From an uncultured Cyclobacteriaceae bacterium (GTDB lineage: Bacteria; Bacteroidota; Bacteroidia; Cytophagales; Cyclobacteriaceae), in contig CAKZRQ010000057.1 of the NCBI GenBank assembly GCA_937146645.1, positions 62,001-126,000 on the forward strand: 64,000 nucleotides of DNA, read 5' to 3'. Under the pieces are notes generated by a model. It made no database searches and was not told the origin of the DNA. It was given only the letters and a program-made list of their open reading frames with translations. The stretch's first letter is position 1. Each line of letters starts with the position of its first letter. Position numbers and translations under genes: made by a program. Positions 9,101 through 16,385 of the stretch are shown here, in pieces.

Positions 9101-9756
9101 AAAAAGAAAGTATTTAGCCCGAAGGGATCCATGATCTCAACCAAATCCTGATTCTCAATGTCCTGAGCAAGGAAGTTCGCCAGCAGATAAATGATGAAGA
9201 CGATGATTCCTCCAGAGTAAATAGATCTGATATTTCTGGTGAAAACGATTAGTGCGAAGAAAAGGGAACCTGCCAGCCAAAGATTCGGTACCAAAAGCGT
9301 AAGCCAAGGCTGGAGATAGTTTATTAGCGTATTTGGGCCATATCGTAAGGGGTCTGTCCCAAATACTGGTCCTCCTAAAATTGCCCCCAAATAAAATCCA
9401 ATAATTGCTCCAAGTGAAATAAACAGAAGAGTCACAAAAGAACCCCAGAATCTCCCCATAAAGTATCCAGTTTTAGAAATAGGATAGGAGAATAGAAATG
9501 TTCCGGTCTTGTGCTCTAAGTCACGATAAAGAGGGACGCCCATTACCGCAGAAGCAATCAAAATTCCAAATATGGAAACCAGAAGAAGCAAATTGGCAAT
9601 GACTATCGGAGAGTTATGAAAAACCTTTTCCGAGGCCGGAGTATTGCCAAAACCCACCAAAAGCATGGGTACAACCAGGAGCATGAAAAAATAGATATAT
9701 GTCGCCGGACGTGTAAATCTATATTTCAGCTCGAAAATGAAAATATCCTTAAACAT
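6109..9756 (-). CDS. ABC-2 type permease fused to an M1 aminopeptidase domain
   Basis: 1215 residues. The first half (to about 590) is a chain of roughly a dozen or more hydrophobic segments in two ABC-2-like permease modules (FELKYRFTRPATYIYF at the start, and RIEFQNIFKDVYFRS opening the second). The second half is an M1 metallopeptidase: the zinc site HELAH is at 951-955 and a Glu follows 20 residues later (TSEALAEF), one residue further than the usual HExxH-x18-E. The ABC ATPase gene lies 9 nt upstream. The pair probably forms an exporter whose permease carries its own extracytoplasmic peptidase. Similar fusions are known in Bacteroidota; the cargo is unknown. Confidence 0.88.
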   Translation of the reverse strand: MFKDIFIFELKYRFTRPATYIYFFMLLVVPMLLVGFGNTPASEKVFHNSPIVIANLLLLVSIFGILIASAVMGVPLYRDLEHKTGTFLFSYPISKTGYFMGRFWGSFVTLLFISLGAIIGFYLGAILGGPVFGTDPLRYGPNTLINYLQPWLTLLVPNLWLAGSLFFALIVFTRNIRSIYSGGIIVFIIYLLANFLAQDIENQDLVEIMDPFGLNTFFFQTRYLTPYEQNTFLLAIDGNLLINRLMWTGIGLVFFLAAYFRFDFAYFFQTKQKKSKAEKIEKKAISKTPVSVTTDFGKGYQWSSFKTLSRIEFQNIFKDVYFRSILLGGMIFLVLDFWIGITLYSVPNFPVTTFLMEFKTFDWNLFVFIIIVFFTGESLHRDRSSGYAVINSAFPVNDMTVIASKFTGIAMICVMLTTIPIFVGIIVQTLKGYFQYELGIYLVDSYLISLPDYLQMVMLVFAVHLVVNNKFAGHAAAIGIWVVMIVLRDFAGYGFNAFFFSYKPGYTWSDMNGLGHFWEPLLWFNVYWTAIGLFLILFFASFYNRGAENSWKSRWRSAKSKFGNKTSLASYGFLVIGVICFGYIYRSTAYTNTYRTSDENKVRSVKYEKELKKYEFMPEPKVISVNVKADLYPEERDAKFDADIVLTNKTDTSIDSIFFDGSSLTDFQVFHEGEELGYRSLIEFEPPQFQIFGKKETKPAYRMVALPKTLMPGDTLALNLKTEVINSGFPNGGFGRELIYNGSFIAGGLPSMGYDSDNELSSDEDRREYELPERSDDLPPHDDPYGVNNLLFVNDADLVQFEAVLSTSPDQIAIAPGYLQREWEEDGRRYFHYIQDTPIQMFFSFLSADYEVLREKAVMTSGKEIDIEIYYQKGHEYNLDRFVESYQDGLQYFSDTYGDFQFRQMRILEFPRYAGFAQSFPNTVPFSEDFGWVADFSDPNSFDYVYYVTAHELAHQWWAHQITPNYTRGSNLTSEALAEFSALMLSERKYGKDNMKRFLSDELDRYLSGRSNESKKENTFINCNRAYQWYNKGALILYGLRDLIGPEAMDSALYKFNQDLGMKQEPPFPGSLDLYNYLAEATPDSLMYYLDDTWKRITLYNNKAEEVTAVKVGEDEYDVTINFTSQKLYADETGKETEAEYEGDYIDIGIFAEDDQDEAGKDRVNPLYVAKYKIKPGESSMTIRVKGEPAKAGIDPFNKLIDRIPDDNTVDVEIE

Positions 9757-9765
9757 ACCCGGCGA

Positions 9766-10653
9766 TTAAATAGTAATTGGATCTACTTTCTTGGATATGT
9801 TACTGAAGTAGACATCCTCCAGGTCAGCAGGAACAGCTTCGAACCCTTCTCCAGGATTTTCATCGCTTTCTATTCTCAGACTTAGTCGTCCTTCCAGAAG
9901 TTTAGTGGAAATCACCGAGTACTTATCGCGGAAATCATCCAGCTCAGATTTCTCAATGGACTTCTGATAGATTCTCCCTTCCACGGATGCGATACCTTCG
10001 GAAGGTTTACCCTGCATCAGCACCTCACCCTGACAGATGATAGCCATATTCGAGCAGAGTGTATTCACATCTTCTACGATGTGAGTGGAAAGGATCACGA
10101 CGGTATTTTCACCTATCTCAGATAGGAGGTTATAAAACCTATTTCTTTCTGATGGATCCAGGCCGGCAGTTGGCTCATCCACGATGATCAGAGTTGGGTT
10201 TCCCACCAAAGCCTGAGCAATCCCAAACCGCTGTCTCATACCTCCTGAGTAGGTTCCAAGCCCTTTTTTTCTATGGTCGTAAAGGTTCACCTTATGAAGC
10301 AGGCTTTCAACCAAGTCCTTTCTTTCTCCTTTATTTCCTACACCCTTCATCTGAGCGATATGGTCCAGCATTACCTGAGCATTGATTCTTGGGTAAAGCC
10401 CAAAATCCTGAGGAAGATACCCTAGCTGCTCGCGTACAGATTGTGGATCCTTCAGCACGTCAATGGTATCCAACATGATACTTCCCTCATCAGGATCCTG
10501 AAGGGTGGCAATAGTTCGCATAAGTGTGGATTTTCCTGCTCCATTTGGGCCTAGAAGCCCAAACATCCCTTGTGGGATGGTCAAAGAAATGTTGTTCAAA
10601 GCCTTTACTCCATTCGGATAAGTCTTTGAAAGGTTGTTAATCGTTAACTCCAT
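9766..10653 (-). CDS. ABC transporter ATP-binding protein
   Basis: 295 residues. Walker A GPNGAGKST is at 35-43, the Q-loop is near 82 (LPQDFGLYPR), the signature YSGGMRQR is at 135-142, Walker B LIIVDE is at 155-160, followed by the D-loop and the H-loop STHIVED. The C-terminal about 70 residues are typical of ATPases that serve ABC-2 permeases. It is the first gene of a two-gene operon with the permease-aminopeptidase fusion and powers it. Confidence 0.93.
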   Translation of the reverse strand: MELTINNLSKTYPNGVKALNNISLTIPQGMFGLLGPNGAGKSTLMRTIATLQDPDEGSIMLDTIDVLKDPQSVREQLGYLPQDFGLYPRINAQVMLDHIAQMKGVGNKGERKDLVESLLHKVNLYDHRKKGLGTYSGGMRQRFGIAQALVGNPTLIIVDEPTAGLDPSERNRFYNLLSEIGENTVVILSTHIVEDVNTLCSNMAIICQGEVLMQGKPSEGIASVEGRIYQKSIEKSELDDFRDKYSVISTKLLEGRLSLRIESDENPGEGFEAVPADLEDVYFSNISKKVDPITI

Positions 10654-10736
10654 AGGTGGATTTTTTAGTGATAAAAGTTTGTGTTAAGTAGTTTACTAGC
10701 TGGTTTTCAAGCGTCTGTCAATTTAGTAAATACTTC

Positions 10737-10744
10737 CAAAAATA
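10737..10744 (-). promoter_or_regulatory. Candidate -7 element of the ABC operon
   Basis: On the minus strand this reads TATTTTTG, an exact match to the Bacteroidota -7 pattern TAnnTTTG, about 85 nt upstream of the ATPase start. No convincing -33 TTTG was found at the expected distance. Confidence 0.3.
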
Positions 10745-10771
10745 AAATTTATCATTCTTGGCCAGAGGCTT

Positions 10772-10785
10772 CATCTAATTAGATG
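10772..10785. promoter_or_regulatory. 14-bp perfect palindrome between divergent genes
   Basis: CATCTAATTAGATG lies in the 200-bp divergent region between the ABC ATPase (minus) and the VOC lipoprotein (plus), just upstream of the candidate ATPase -7 element. It is a candidate operator for a dimeric regulator, which is not identified. Confidence 0.35.
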
Positions 10786-10853
10786 GGAATGGAAGGAGTG
10801 AAGTTGCAAGAGCCAGTGAGAATTTTCACTTTTAGCATCCAAACTAATAACCC

Positions 10854-12092
10854 ATGAAGCGAAAAATCGAATTCGGAATTCTGATCCTTGCCAGTTTTAG
10901 CCTCTCTTTTTGTACTCCCAAAGTAGATCAAACCAAGCTAGGAGCCTTTGAGGCTTTTGCAGAAATGGTGCAAGCCGGGAATAAGCCCATTGCATTGAGT
11001 CATCCCATGAGTCCTGAGGAAGCGGAAGTATTTTGGCCGGAGGCCGAAAAAATAGCGGAGAAATATGGAGTGAAAGTGTATCGAGAGATGGACCTGATGG
11101 AGTCCGGGCTTTTCGATCTTAGCGGGATTAAAGGGATGGAAGTTTTTATCCTGCATTCGGGCATGAGCCTACAGGCCTATCTGGATTATAAGGCCAGGAT
11201 GGGTTCGATCACTTTGGAGAATAATCCGGAGGAGTTTCTAGCACTTTCCAGAAGCTTTGGTCGGCTTTTGGGTTACCCCAGCTGGAGGATTAATGATCTG
11301 CTGGCGCAAAACACGTCATTTAGAGATTTAGCGGATTTTGGGATTCAGGGGCATGAGCTGATTTGGTTTTATCAGGATTTGGCTGCAGCCAAAGCTTTTT
11401 ATGGGGAAACTCTTGGGCTTAAAATAGTGGAGGAGGATGAGCAGTCTGCAAAATTTCAAATCGCGGGAGATTCCTATCTGGTACTGAAGGATGTGAAGCC
11501 ATCGGATTATTCAGGAGATGAGAAAAAATCGGTGGCGCTGGCCTTGCTCACCGATCATCTGGAGGACTGGCATGAGCATGTGCAGGAGAAAGGTGTGGAG
11601 ATCAAGTACACGCTAAAGCAAAATCCGAAAGGGGCGCATGATGGATTTGTGGCTATAGATCCGGAAGGCTATCTGCTGGAGTTTGAGATGTTTCGGGATC
11701 ATCAGGAAAACGAAATGCTAATGCCCAGACTAAGGAGCCAGACCCCTCTGGAAACAGCCATGGGAGGAAATCTGAATTTCTACAGTTCTGTAACCTGGCT
11801 CTACTATAACGATATGCTTCCTATGCAAAACTGGGTGGAGGAAGAGCTGGGTCTGGAGCTAGTGGTAGATCAGGGCTGGGCAAAAGTCTATGCCCTCTCC
11901 GATCAGTCTTATCTGGGACTAGTGGATGGGCTTAGAGGGATGAATGAGTATTCAGAAGAAAAGCTAATCGAATTCGGTTTGATCCTGGAGGATGCGGAAG
12001 GCTGGGAAACTTATATTAAGTCAAGAACCTCGACTGATCGGGAACCTATGACTTTTCAGGATTTTGGAGGGTATTTGTATAGGGTGGAGTGA
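10854..12092 (+). CDS. VOC (glyoxalase/bleomycin-resistance) domain lipoprotein
   Basis: 412 residues. The signal peptide ends in a lipobox near Cys20 (SFSLSFCTP). A first part of about 140 residues has no recognised domain. A VOC module is seen at about 160-290 (GHELIWFYQDLAAAKAFYGETLGLKIV ... GFVAIDPEGYLLEFEMF, shown here as its ends), and a second, weaker VOC-like module follows at about 305-412 (SVTWLYYND...). The gene stands alone on the plus strand, divergent from the ABC operon and convergent with the DUF6090 gene. Enzyme or binding function is not predictable. Confidence 0.75.
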   Translation: MKRKIEFGILILASFSLSFCTPKVDQTKLGAFEAFAEMVQAGNKPIALSHPMSPEEAEVFWPEAEKIAEKYGVKVYREMDLMESGLFDLSGIKGMEVFILHSGMSLQAYLDYKARMGSITLENNPEEFLALSRSFGRLLGYPSWRINDLLAQNTSFRDLADFGIQGHELIWFYQDLAAAKAFYGETLGLKIVEEDEQSAKFQIAGDSYLVLKDVKPSDYSGDEKKSVALALLTDHLEDWHEHVQEKGVEIKYTLKQNPKGAHDGFVAIDPEGYLLEFEMFRDHQENEMLMPRLRSQTPLETAMGGNLNFYSSVTWLYYNDMLPMQNWVEEELGLELVVDQGWAKVYALSDQSYLGLVDGLRGMNEYSEEKLIEFGLILEDAEGWETYIKSRTSTDREPMTFQDFGGYLYRVE

Positions 12093-12163
12093 TGGTTTCG
12101 GGTGAGGAGTTGTCCGTAACAACAGAAGCTTATGCAAAAATCAGTTGTAGTACCTTCGGTGTT

Positions 12164-12892
12164 TTAATTTTTTAATAGTTTAATCACTAATTCCGTTTGC
12201 CGTAAAACATCATCTGTGAGATTTAAATATCTATAAATTGTAAATTCACTTTGTCCGATAAAATCAATAATGTCTTTCGGTAATTCGTCTTTATTTTCTT
12301 TTTCCCAGAGATTATCAATCAATTCTTGATTGAACGATTCATCGTTTGGCGGGTATTTTCGAACTGTACTATCTATTACTTCAAATAAGATTTTTCTATT
12401 AAAGTTAGAAACATCATTTTCAAATTTTTGGAGCCTATTCAACTCCATAATTTCTTCTCTTATTTCGCTGTCGAATAGGTCAATATTTCCGTTAGAGACC
12501 AAAATATTAAATGTATTGGTGTTATAGGTGTTAATCGTATTGCTGTAATCCAATGAACTATATCGATAAAGTCTTTCAAAATCTTCTACCGATTGTATAT
12601 AACCAAGATTTATGCTGTCCCTAGCAGATGTGAAGACTTTGAGGTTTTCTTTAATCCCTATTACTTTTTTATTGATTTGAATTGTGTCATTCGTCAAGTC
12701 TAAGATTAGCGATGCTGTATATTCACTTTTAAGAGTTCGTTTTTTCTCAGACTCCTTCCAATTATTTATCTGAAGCGCAATCAGAATTCCAATAACCACA
12801 AGTACAATTTCTCCAACGGCATATTTCAAATACTGACGAGTTTTGTTTTTTTCAATAAGCTCGAAGCGCAATTTTCGAAAGAATTTTATCAT
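12164..12892 (-). CDS. DUF6090 family membrane protein
   Basis: 242 residues. The N-terminus has the family signature: a basic FFRKLRFELIEKNKTRQYLKYA, then a single membrane helix (about 25-45, IVLVVIGILIALQINNW). A predicted mostly helical extracytoplasmic or cytoplasmic domain follows. The family is common in Bacteroidota and has no assigned function. A related architecture occurs in this window at 17438-18148. A repeat copy lies directly upstream of the start. Confidence 0.75.
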   Translation of the reverse strand: MIKFFRKLRFELIEKNKTRQYLKYAVGEIVLVVIGILIALQINNWKESEKKRTLKSEYTASLILDLTNDTIQINKKVIGIKENLKVFTSARDSINLGYIQSVEDFERLYRYSSLDYSNTINTYNTNTFNILVSNGNIDLFDSEIREEIMELNRLQKFENDVSNFNRKILFEVIDSTVRKYPPNDESFNQELIDNLWEKENKDELPKDIIDFIGQSEFTIYRYLNLTDDVLRQTELVIKLLKN

Positions 12893-12969
12893 TGTTTAGT
12901 GGTTTGTCATAAGAAAGCAAAACGCGGTATAAAGCACACTGAATGAGCAGTAAATTTCATGTAAATCCC

Positions 12970-13117
12970 AAAGAGTGAGCGTTAGCCGCTAGCTTTGCTG
13001 AGCTATCAACTGCTTCTTCCAATTTAAGTAATCAGAATTTATTTGGGTTGAGTTGTCTGAAATCACTTGGTTTAAAAAGGTAAGCCCGCAGATTTTCGCA
13101 GAAAAGTTCGCTGATTG
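12970..13117. repeat. Intergenic repeat, copy A
   Basis: About 148 bp shared with copy B at 14230-14382. The core of 27 identical bases is at 13021-13047 (begins AATTTAAGTAATCAG). A second conserved block at 13083-13115 reads AGCCCGCAGAT..TCGCAGAAAA..CGCTGATT. The copy fills most of the 293-bp gap between the CPBP gene and the DUF6090 gene and lies about 80 nt upstream of the latter. I see no ORF in it. Confidence 0.75.
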
Positions 13118-13185
13118 GCATGGCGTGGTTCACCAGAGATAAGCTGGAAAAATCTCTGTGGGATATGCCTTATCAGCTGTCGGAT

Positions 13186-14193
13186 TTATTCGCTTTTACT
13201 ATTATAGATATGTTCAAAGCTTCTCATTTTCCACATTTTGTCATCAAAGATGCAAAAGATGGAAAATGAAATGCCTAATACAAGAAAGACTAGCTCCGAT
13301 TTCCCGACAGCCCCATTGACATTGTTGAACATCGCGTGTAACAAAATGACAGCGAGGATGGAATATGAAGATTTATTGTATACCCACGTGTAAGTAATAG
13401 TAAGAGGAATCATCAAAGCGACGAGGGGGAGCCAGTCTATAAATCCACCTGTCGAATAAAATCCATTGAAATGCAATGGAAGCAGCCAGAGGCTCCATGA
13501 AAGCGAAACTACTAGAGTTCCGATTAGCGGATTGTATTTTTTTTGCAATTCTTTCTGTAAAAATCCTCGCCAACCGAATTCTTCAATACCCCCAAAAAAT
13601 AGGAAATTGCTAATAAACCCGATTAACCAAGTTGGTTCAGTTTTGATAATGAAATCAGTGGTTTTAAGGTTGAGCAAGCCGCCGATGAAGTAGCTGCAAA
13701 TATTTAGGAGGATAAATAATGAAAACCCTATGACATACCACCTTGCCTTTCCACTTTCAAAAAACGAAGAATTAAGGTAATTCTCTTTTAATTTAGAATT
13801 GGTAGCGTTGCTTAAATTAAGAGCCAAAATAAAACAGAGTAACCCAAAAGTCACAAAAGCTAAAATCCCAACTTCATTAAGACTTGGGATTTTCCCATTG
13901 GCATCACTCAACCCATTATTTACAAAATACAATCGCAAGAAAAGTACCAAGGCGGATACTAAAAAGACCGTGAAAAAGATTGATCTAGACCCTATTTTGA
14001 TTATCTCTCCAGAATTAATGACGGTGAGAAGATAACCGGCAATTAGTGGTCCACAACCACCGATTAGAATTGCCCCAAAACCAATATCTTTTGGTAGTGT
14101 AACTACCACAGGTAAGAACCAAAAGGTTAAAGTTATACTTAAGGTAAGTAGGGTGAAACTTAATATGGGTTTAGACTTAAAAAGCTGCTTCAT
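13186..14193 (-). CDS. CPBP family intramembrane metalloprotease
   Basis: 335 residues with about eight hydrophobic segments. The CPBP/Rce1-like motifs are present: EEFGWRGFL (EExxxR) at about 205, a following WSLWLLPLHFN segment with the first metal His, and ILLHAMFNNVNG with the second conserved His/Asn motif. Family members cleave membrane or prenylated substrates, or mediate bacteriocin immunity; which applies is not clear here. The gene is bracketed by repeat copies A and B, which may mark it as a mobile or duplicated unit. Confidence 0.85.
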   Translation of the reverse strand: MKQLFKSKPILSFTLLTLSITLTFWFLPVVVTLPKDIGFGAILIGGCGPLIAGYLLTVINSGEIIKIGSRSIFFTVFLVSALVLFLRLYFVNNGLSDANGKIPSLNEVGILAFVTFGLLCFILALNLSNATNSKLKENYLNSSFFESGKARWYVIGFSLFILLNICSYFIGGLLNLKTTDFIIKTEPTWLIGFISNFLFFGGIEEFGWRGFLQKELQKKYNPLIGTLVVSLSWSLWLLPLHFNGFYSTGGFIDWLPLVALMIPLTITYTWVYNKSSYSILAVILLHAMFNNVNGAVGKSELVFLVLGISFSIFCIFDDKMWKMRSFEHIYNSKSE

Positions 14194-14229
14194 ACTTCAT
14201 TAATCCATCACTAGTTTTTCAAAAATTTT

Positions 14230-14382
14230 AGAAAAAGTGTTCGTAAGCCAGTAGATGTGATGGCCAACCTACTTCTCTTTACAATTTAAGTAATCAGAAT
14301 TTATTTGGGCCAGGCTTGTCCGAAATCCCTCGTTTCAAAAATATGAGCCCGCAGATTATCGCAGAAAAATGCGCTGATTCTC
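14230..14382. repeat. Intergenic repeat, copy B
   Basis: About 150 bp matching copy A. The 27-base identical core is at 14283-14309, and the block with GAGCCCGCAGAT, TCGCAGAAAAA and GCGCTGATT is at 14345-14379. It lies about 37 nt upstream of the CPBP start and just after the stop of the 142-residue membrane protein gene. Same orientation as copy A. Confidence 0.75.
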
Positions 14383-14404
14383 AGGGAGTGGATTTGTATT
14401 AGTT

Positions 14405-14833
14405 TTATTCTTCAGATAATGATCTTCGATTAAATGCATATCCAATAAGCAGCAAGACAATTCCAGCTATTGCCAATGCCGTAGGTGGCTCTCCCGGAGT
14501 GTTAAATCGGACTATCAAGGTGGCATAAATTGAGGTCAGGCTTACTATTAAACCCGCTATCAACATTAAAGGAGGTAACCATGACACTTTAGTGGAGGAG
14601 AATTTCTTCTGCATCACAGCCACAGTGATGGCCATCGCAATGTAACCCCCTGACACGGCTCTCATCAGAGCAAGAATTAATGATTGAAATTCCAAATTGA
14701 TTTCATCCCACTCTTGCATGACTGCAGCACTATGATAGGGCATAAAGCTACTTTTAAAGATGTATATCAGTCCCATAGAAAGTAGGATTAAGGAAGCCAG
14801 ATAATTCGAGACATTTCCAATTTTCGTATTCAT
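14405..14833 (-). CDS. Small four-helix membrane protein, unknown
   Basis: 142 residues with four hydrophobic segments (about 10-27, 50-75, 83-104 and 117-133). No family recognised. It is bracketed by repeat copies B (after its stop) and C (before its start), as the CPBP gene is by A and B. Function unknown. Confidence 0.65.
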   Translation of the reverse strand: MNTKIGNVSNYLASLILLSMGLIYIFKSSFMPYHSAAVMQEWDEINLEFQSLILALMRAVSGGYIAMAITVAVMQKKFSSTKVSWLPPLMLIAGLIVSLTSIYATLIVRFNTPGEPPTALAIAGIVLLLIGYAFNRRSLSEE

Positions 14834-14892
14834 AGGGCATTTATTCTATGTTCTGTTCATAGATTTCTTTTAAGAAGAAAAGAATCCAGACT

Positions 14893-14975
14893 CCTTAATT
14901 TAAGAAATTGGGAAATACTATTTTCCATACGAATCCCTTGGATTTAAAAAGTTGGTCGCAGAAAAGGTGGCTTAA
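14893..14975. repeat. Intergenic repeat, decayed copy C
   Basis: A shorter relative of copies A and B: AATTTAAG near 14898, then AATCCCTTGGATTTAAAAA (compare copy A AATCACTTGGTTTAAAAA), then TCGCAGAAAAG at 14956-14966. The CCCGCAGATT part present in A and B is missing, so an internal deletion is likely. It is about 60 nt upstream of the 142-residue gene. Confidence 0.5.
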
Positions 14976-15038
14976 TATCATTGATCCTCGAAAAGGGAAA
15001 TGAGAGTCATAATTTGGGCCTGCCTGTCCTGACTTAAA

Positions 15039-16193
15039 TCAGTCCATTTCCTCTACCCAAAAAATGAATTCATTCCAGGCGCTTTTGCTTCTTCCATCGC
15101 TGTAATTGATCAACCCCACTGTTTCCAGAGATTCTGATAATTGCCCAATAAATTCTTGAGGAATGCCTTCTTCTTCAAAGGCCTCTACATATTGCTCTGT
15201 CACTTCAGGCGACCAATCCACCAATTGGAAATTATAGGCGGCTTTTATTCTTTCCTGCTGCTCCATTTCCCTAAAAAACACCTCAAAAAAATTGCGTTGA
15301 ATTTCTTCCGAACCGTCGAGGGTAGTATTCCCGGAATACATGCCAAGCTCCTGTATCACCATTTTCTTTTCTCCAGACACAGCCAACATTCTTTGAATGT
15401 CGCTTTTGATCTCATTCTCAGTTTGCGCCGAGTAGTATGGATCAAAAAACTGAAATTTGCTACCGTAAAAGTTCCAGCAGGCTACATCACATTCATTGAT
15501 AATTTCAGGAATTCCCAGACGCCCATCGTCCAGGCTTCCTTCCGCGATAGTGACAGTAACGGCCATCTGGTCGTTAATCCCATGAATATGACTCTTTACG
15601 TCCTTTAAGAATCGGAGAATCTGTTGGGGTAATTGAGGTTCATCATTGAAAGCGTTGTCTGGCTCATTCGAAATCGAAATCAGGTAACCGCCATATTGGA
15701 CCAGCATTGGGATTACCCAATCCATCAGGCTGCGGAAGCGATTAATGAGAATGGGGTCATCAAAACTTAATCTCTGTAAATCAGCAGGGATGACAGGCCC
15801 TTCGCTGTCGTAAGCGGATATGAGAAGGAAGGTCTGCAGGTTCTGATTATGATAGTCAATCAACCTTTCTTCAAGTGCTTTCTTATCGTAGGTATTTGGG
15901 GCTGGTTCTAATTCTGTCCAGTCGATTTGTAATCGTCCAACAGACATTCCAGCTTCCAGTGCTTCTTGCCATCTGGCTTGAATAGAATCATTTGTAGCGG
16001 CAGGATTAGATGGATTAAAGCCTATGATCATCCCGATTTTGTTGTCTCCATTTAAAAGGGGTAGCTCGCCTGCTGCGGAATCAATCACGGGATTCATTAC
16101 CTCATCCTCTTCACAAGCAGTAAAGCATAACAGGTTCAGCAAAAGAAGTGCTGTACCAATAAATCCAACCCTATTTCTTCCCGAAGTATTCAC
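15039..16193 (-). CDS. Secreted lipoprotein with glycoside-hydrolase clan-A-like fold
   Basis: 384 residues from a GTG start; no ATG lies before the lipobox (LLCFTAC, Cys about 27). After the leader the sequence runs like a TIM-barrel glycosidase: GRLQIDWTELEP, a strand YLISISNEPDN with an NEP motif that could supply the acid/base Glu, and MVIQELGMYSG whose Glu sits where a clan-A nucleophile would be. No specific GH family is recognised. It stands alone between the membrane protein and the propeller gene. Cell-surface or periplasmic polysaccharide cleavage is inferred only. Confidence 0.6.
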   Translation of the reverse strand: MNTSGRNRVGFIGTALLLLNLLCFTACEEDEVMNPVIDSAAGELPLLNGDNKIGMIIGFNPSNPAATNDSIQARWQEALEAGMSVGRLQIDWTELEPAPNTYDKKALEERLIDYHNQNLQTFLLISAYDSEGPVIPADLQRLSFDDPILINRFRSLMDWVIPMLVQYGGYLISISNEPDNAFNDEPQLPQQILRFLKDVKSHIHGINDQMAVTVTIAEGSLDDGRLGIPEIINECDVACWNFYGSKFQFFDPYYSAQTENEIKSDIQRMLAVSGEKKMVIQELGMYSGNTTLDGSEEIQRNFFEVFFREMEQQERIKAAYNFQLVDWSPEVTEQYVEAFEEEGIPQEFIGQLSESLETVGLINYSDGRSKSAWNEFIFWVEEMD

Positions 16194-16385
16194 TTTCTTT
16201 TCACTAACCTCTTACTATATTTTTAACGATTTGGGCTAGATGTGTATTTTAAATGGAGTCTATAGATTTTCTCTGAACTGAGCTGCTCAGTACGAATTTA
16301 ACCTCGGAAAAAAGCATGTGAATAAATTAGAATGAGCACTTTTTAAATAGTTGAGATTCTAATGGTTAAAACCCTCAAAAATGAT

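Noticed and set aside
12970..14975. The repeats A-C as integron attC sites with gene cassettes
   Set aside because: Only partial GTTRRRY/RYYYAAC matches, in the wrong order; the middle of the repeats is too similar between copies, and no integrase gene is present in the window.
16277..16291. ACTGAG-CTG-CTCAGT inverted repeat as terminator
   Set aside because: No T run follows on either strand.
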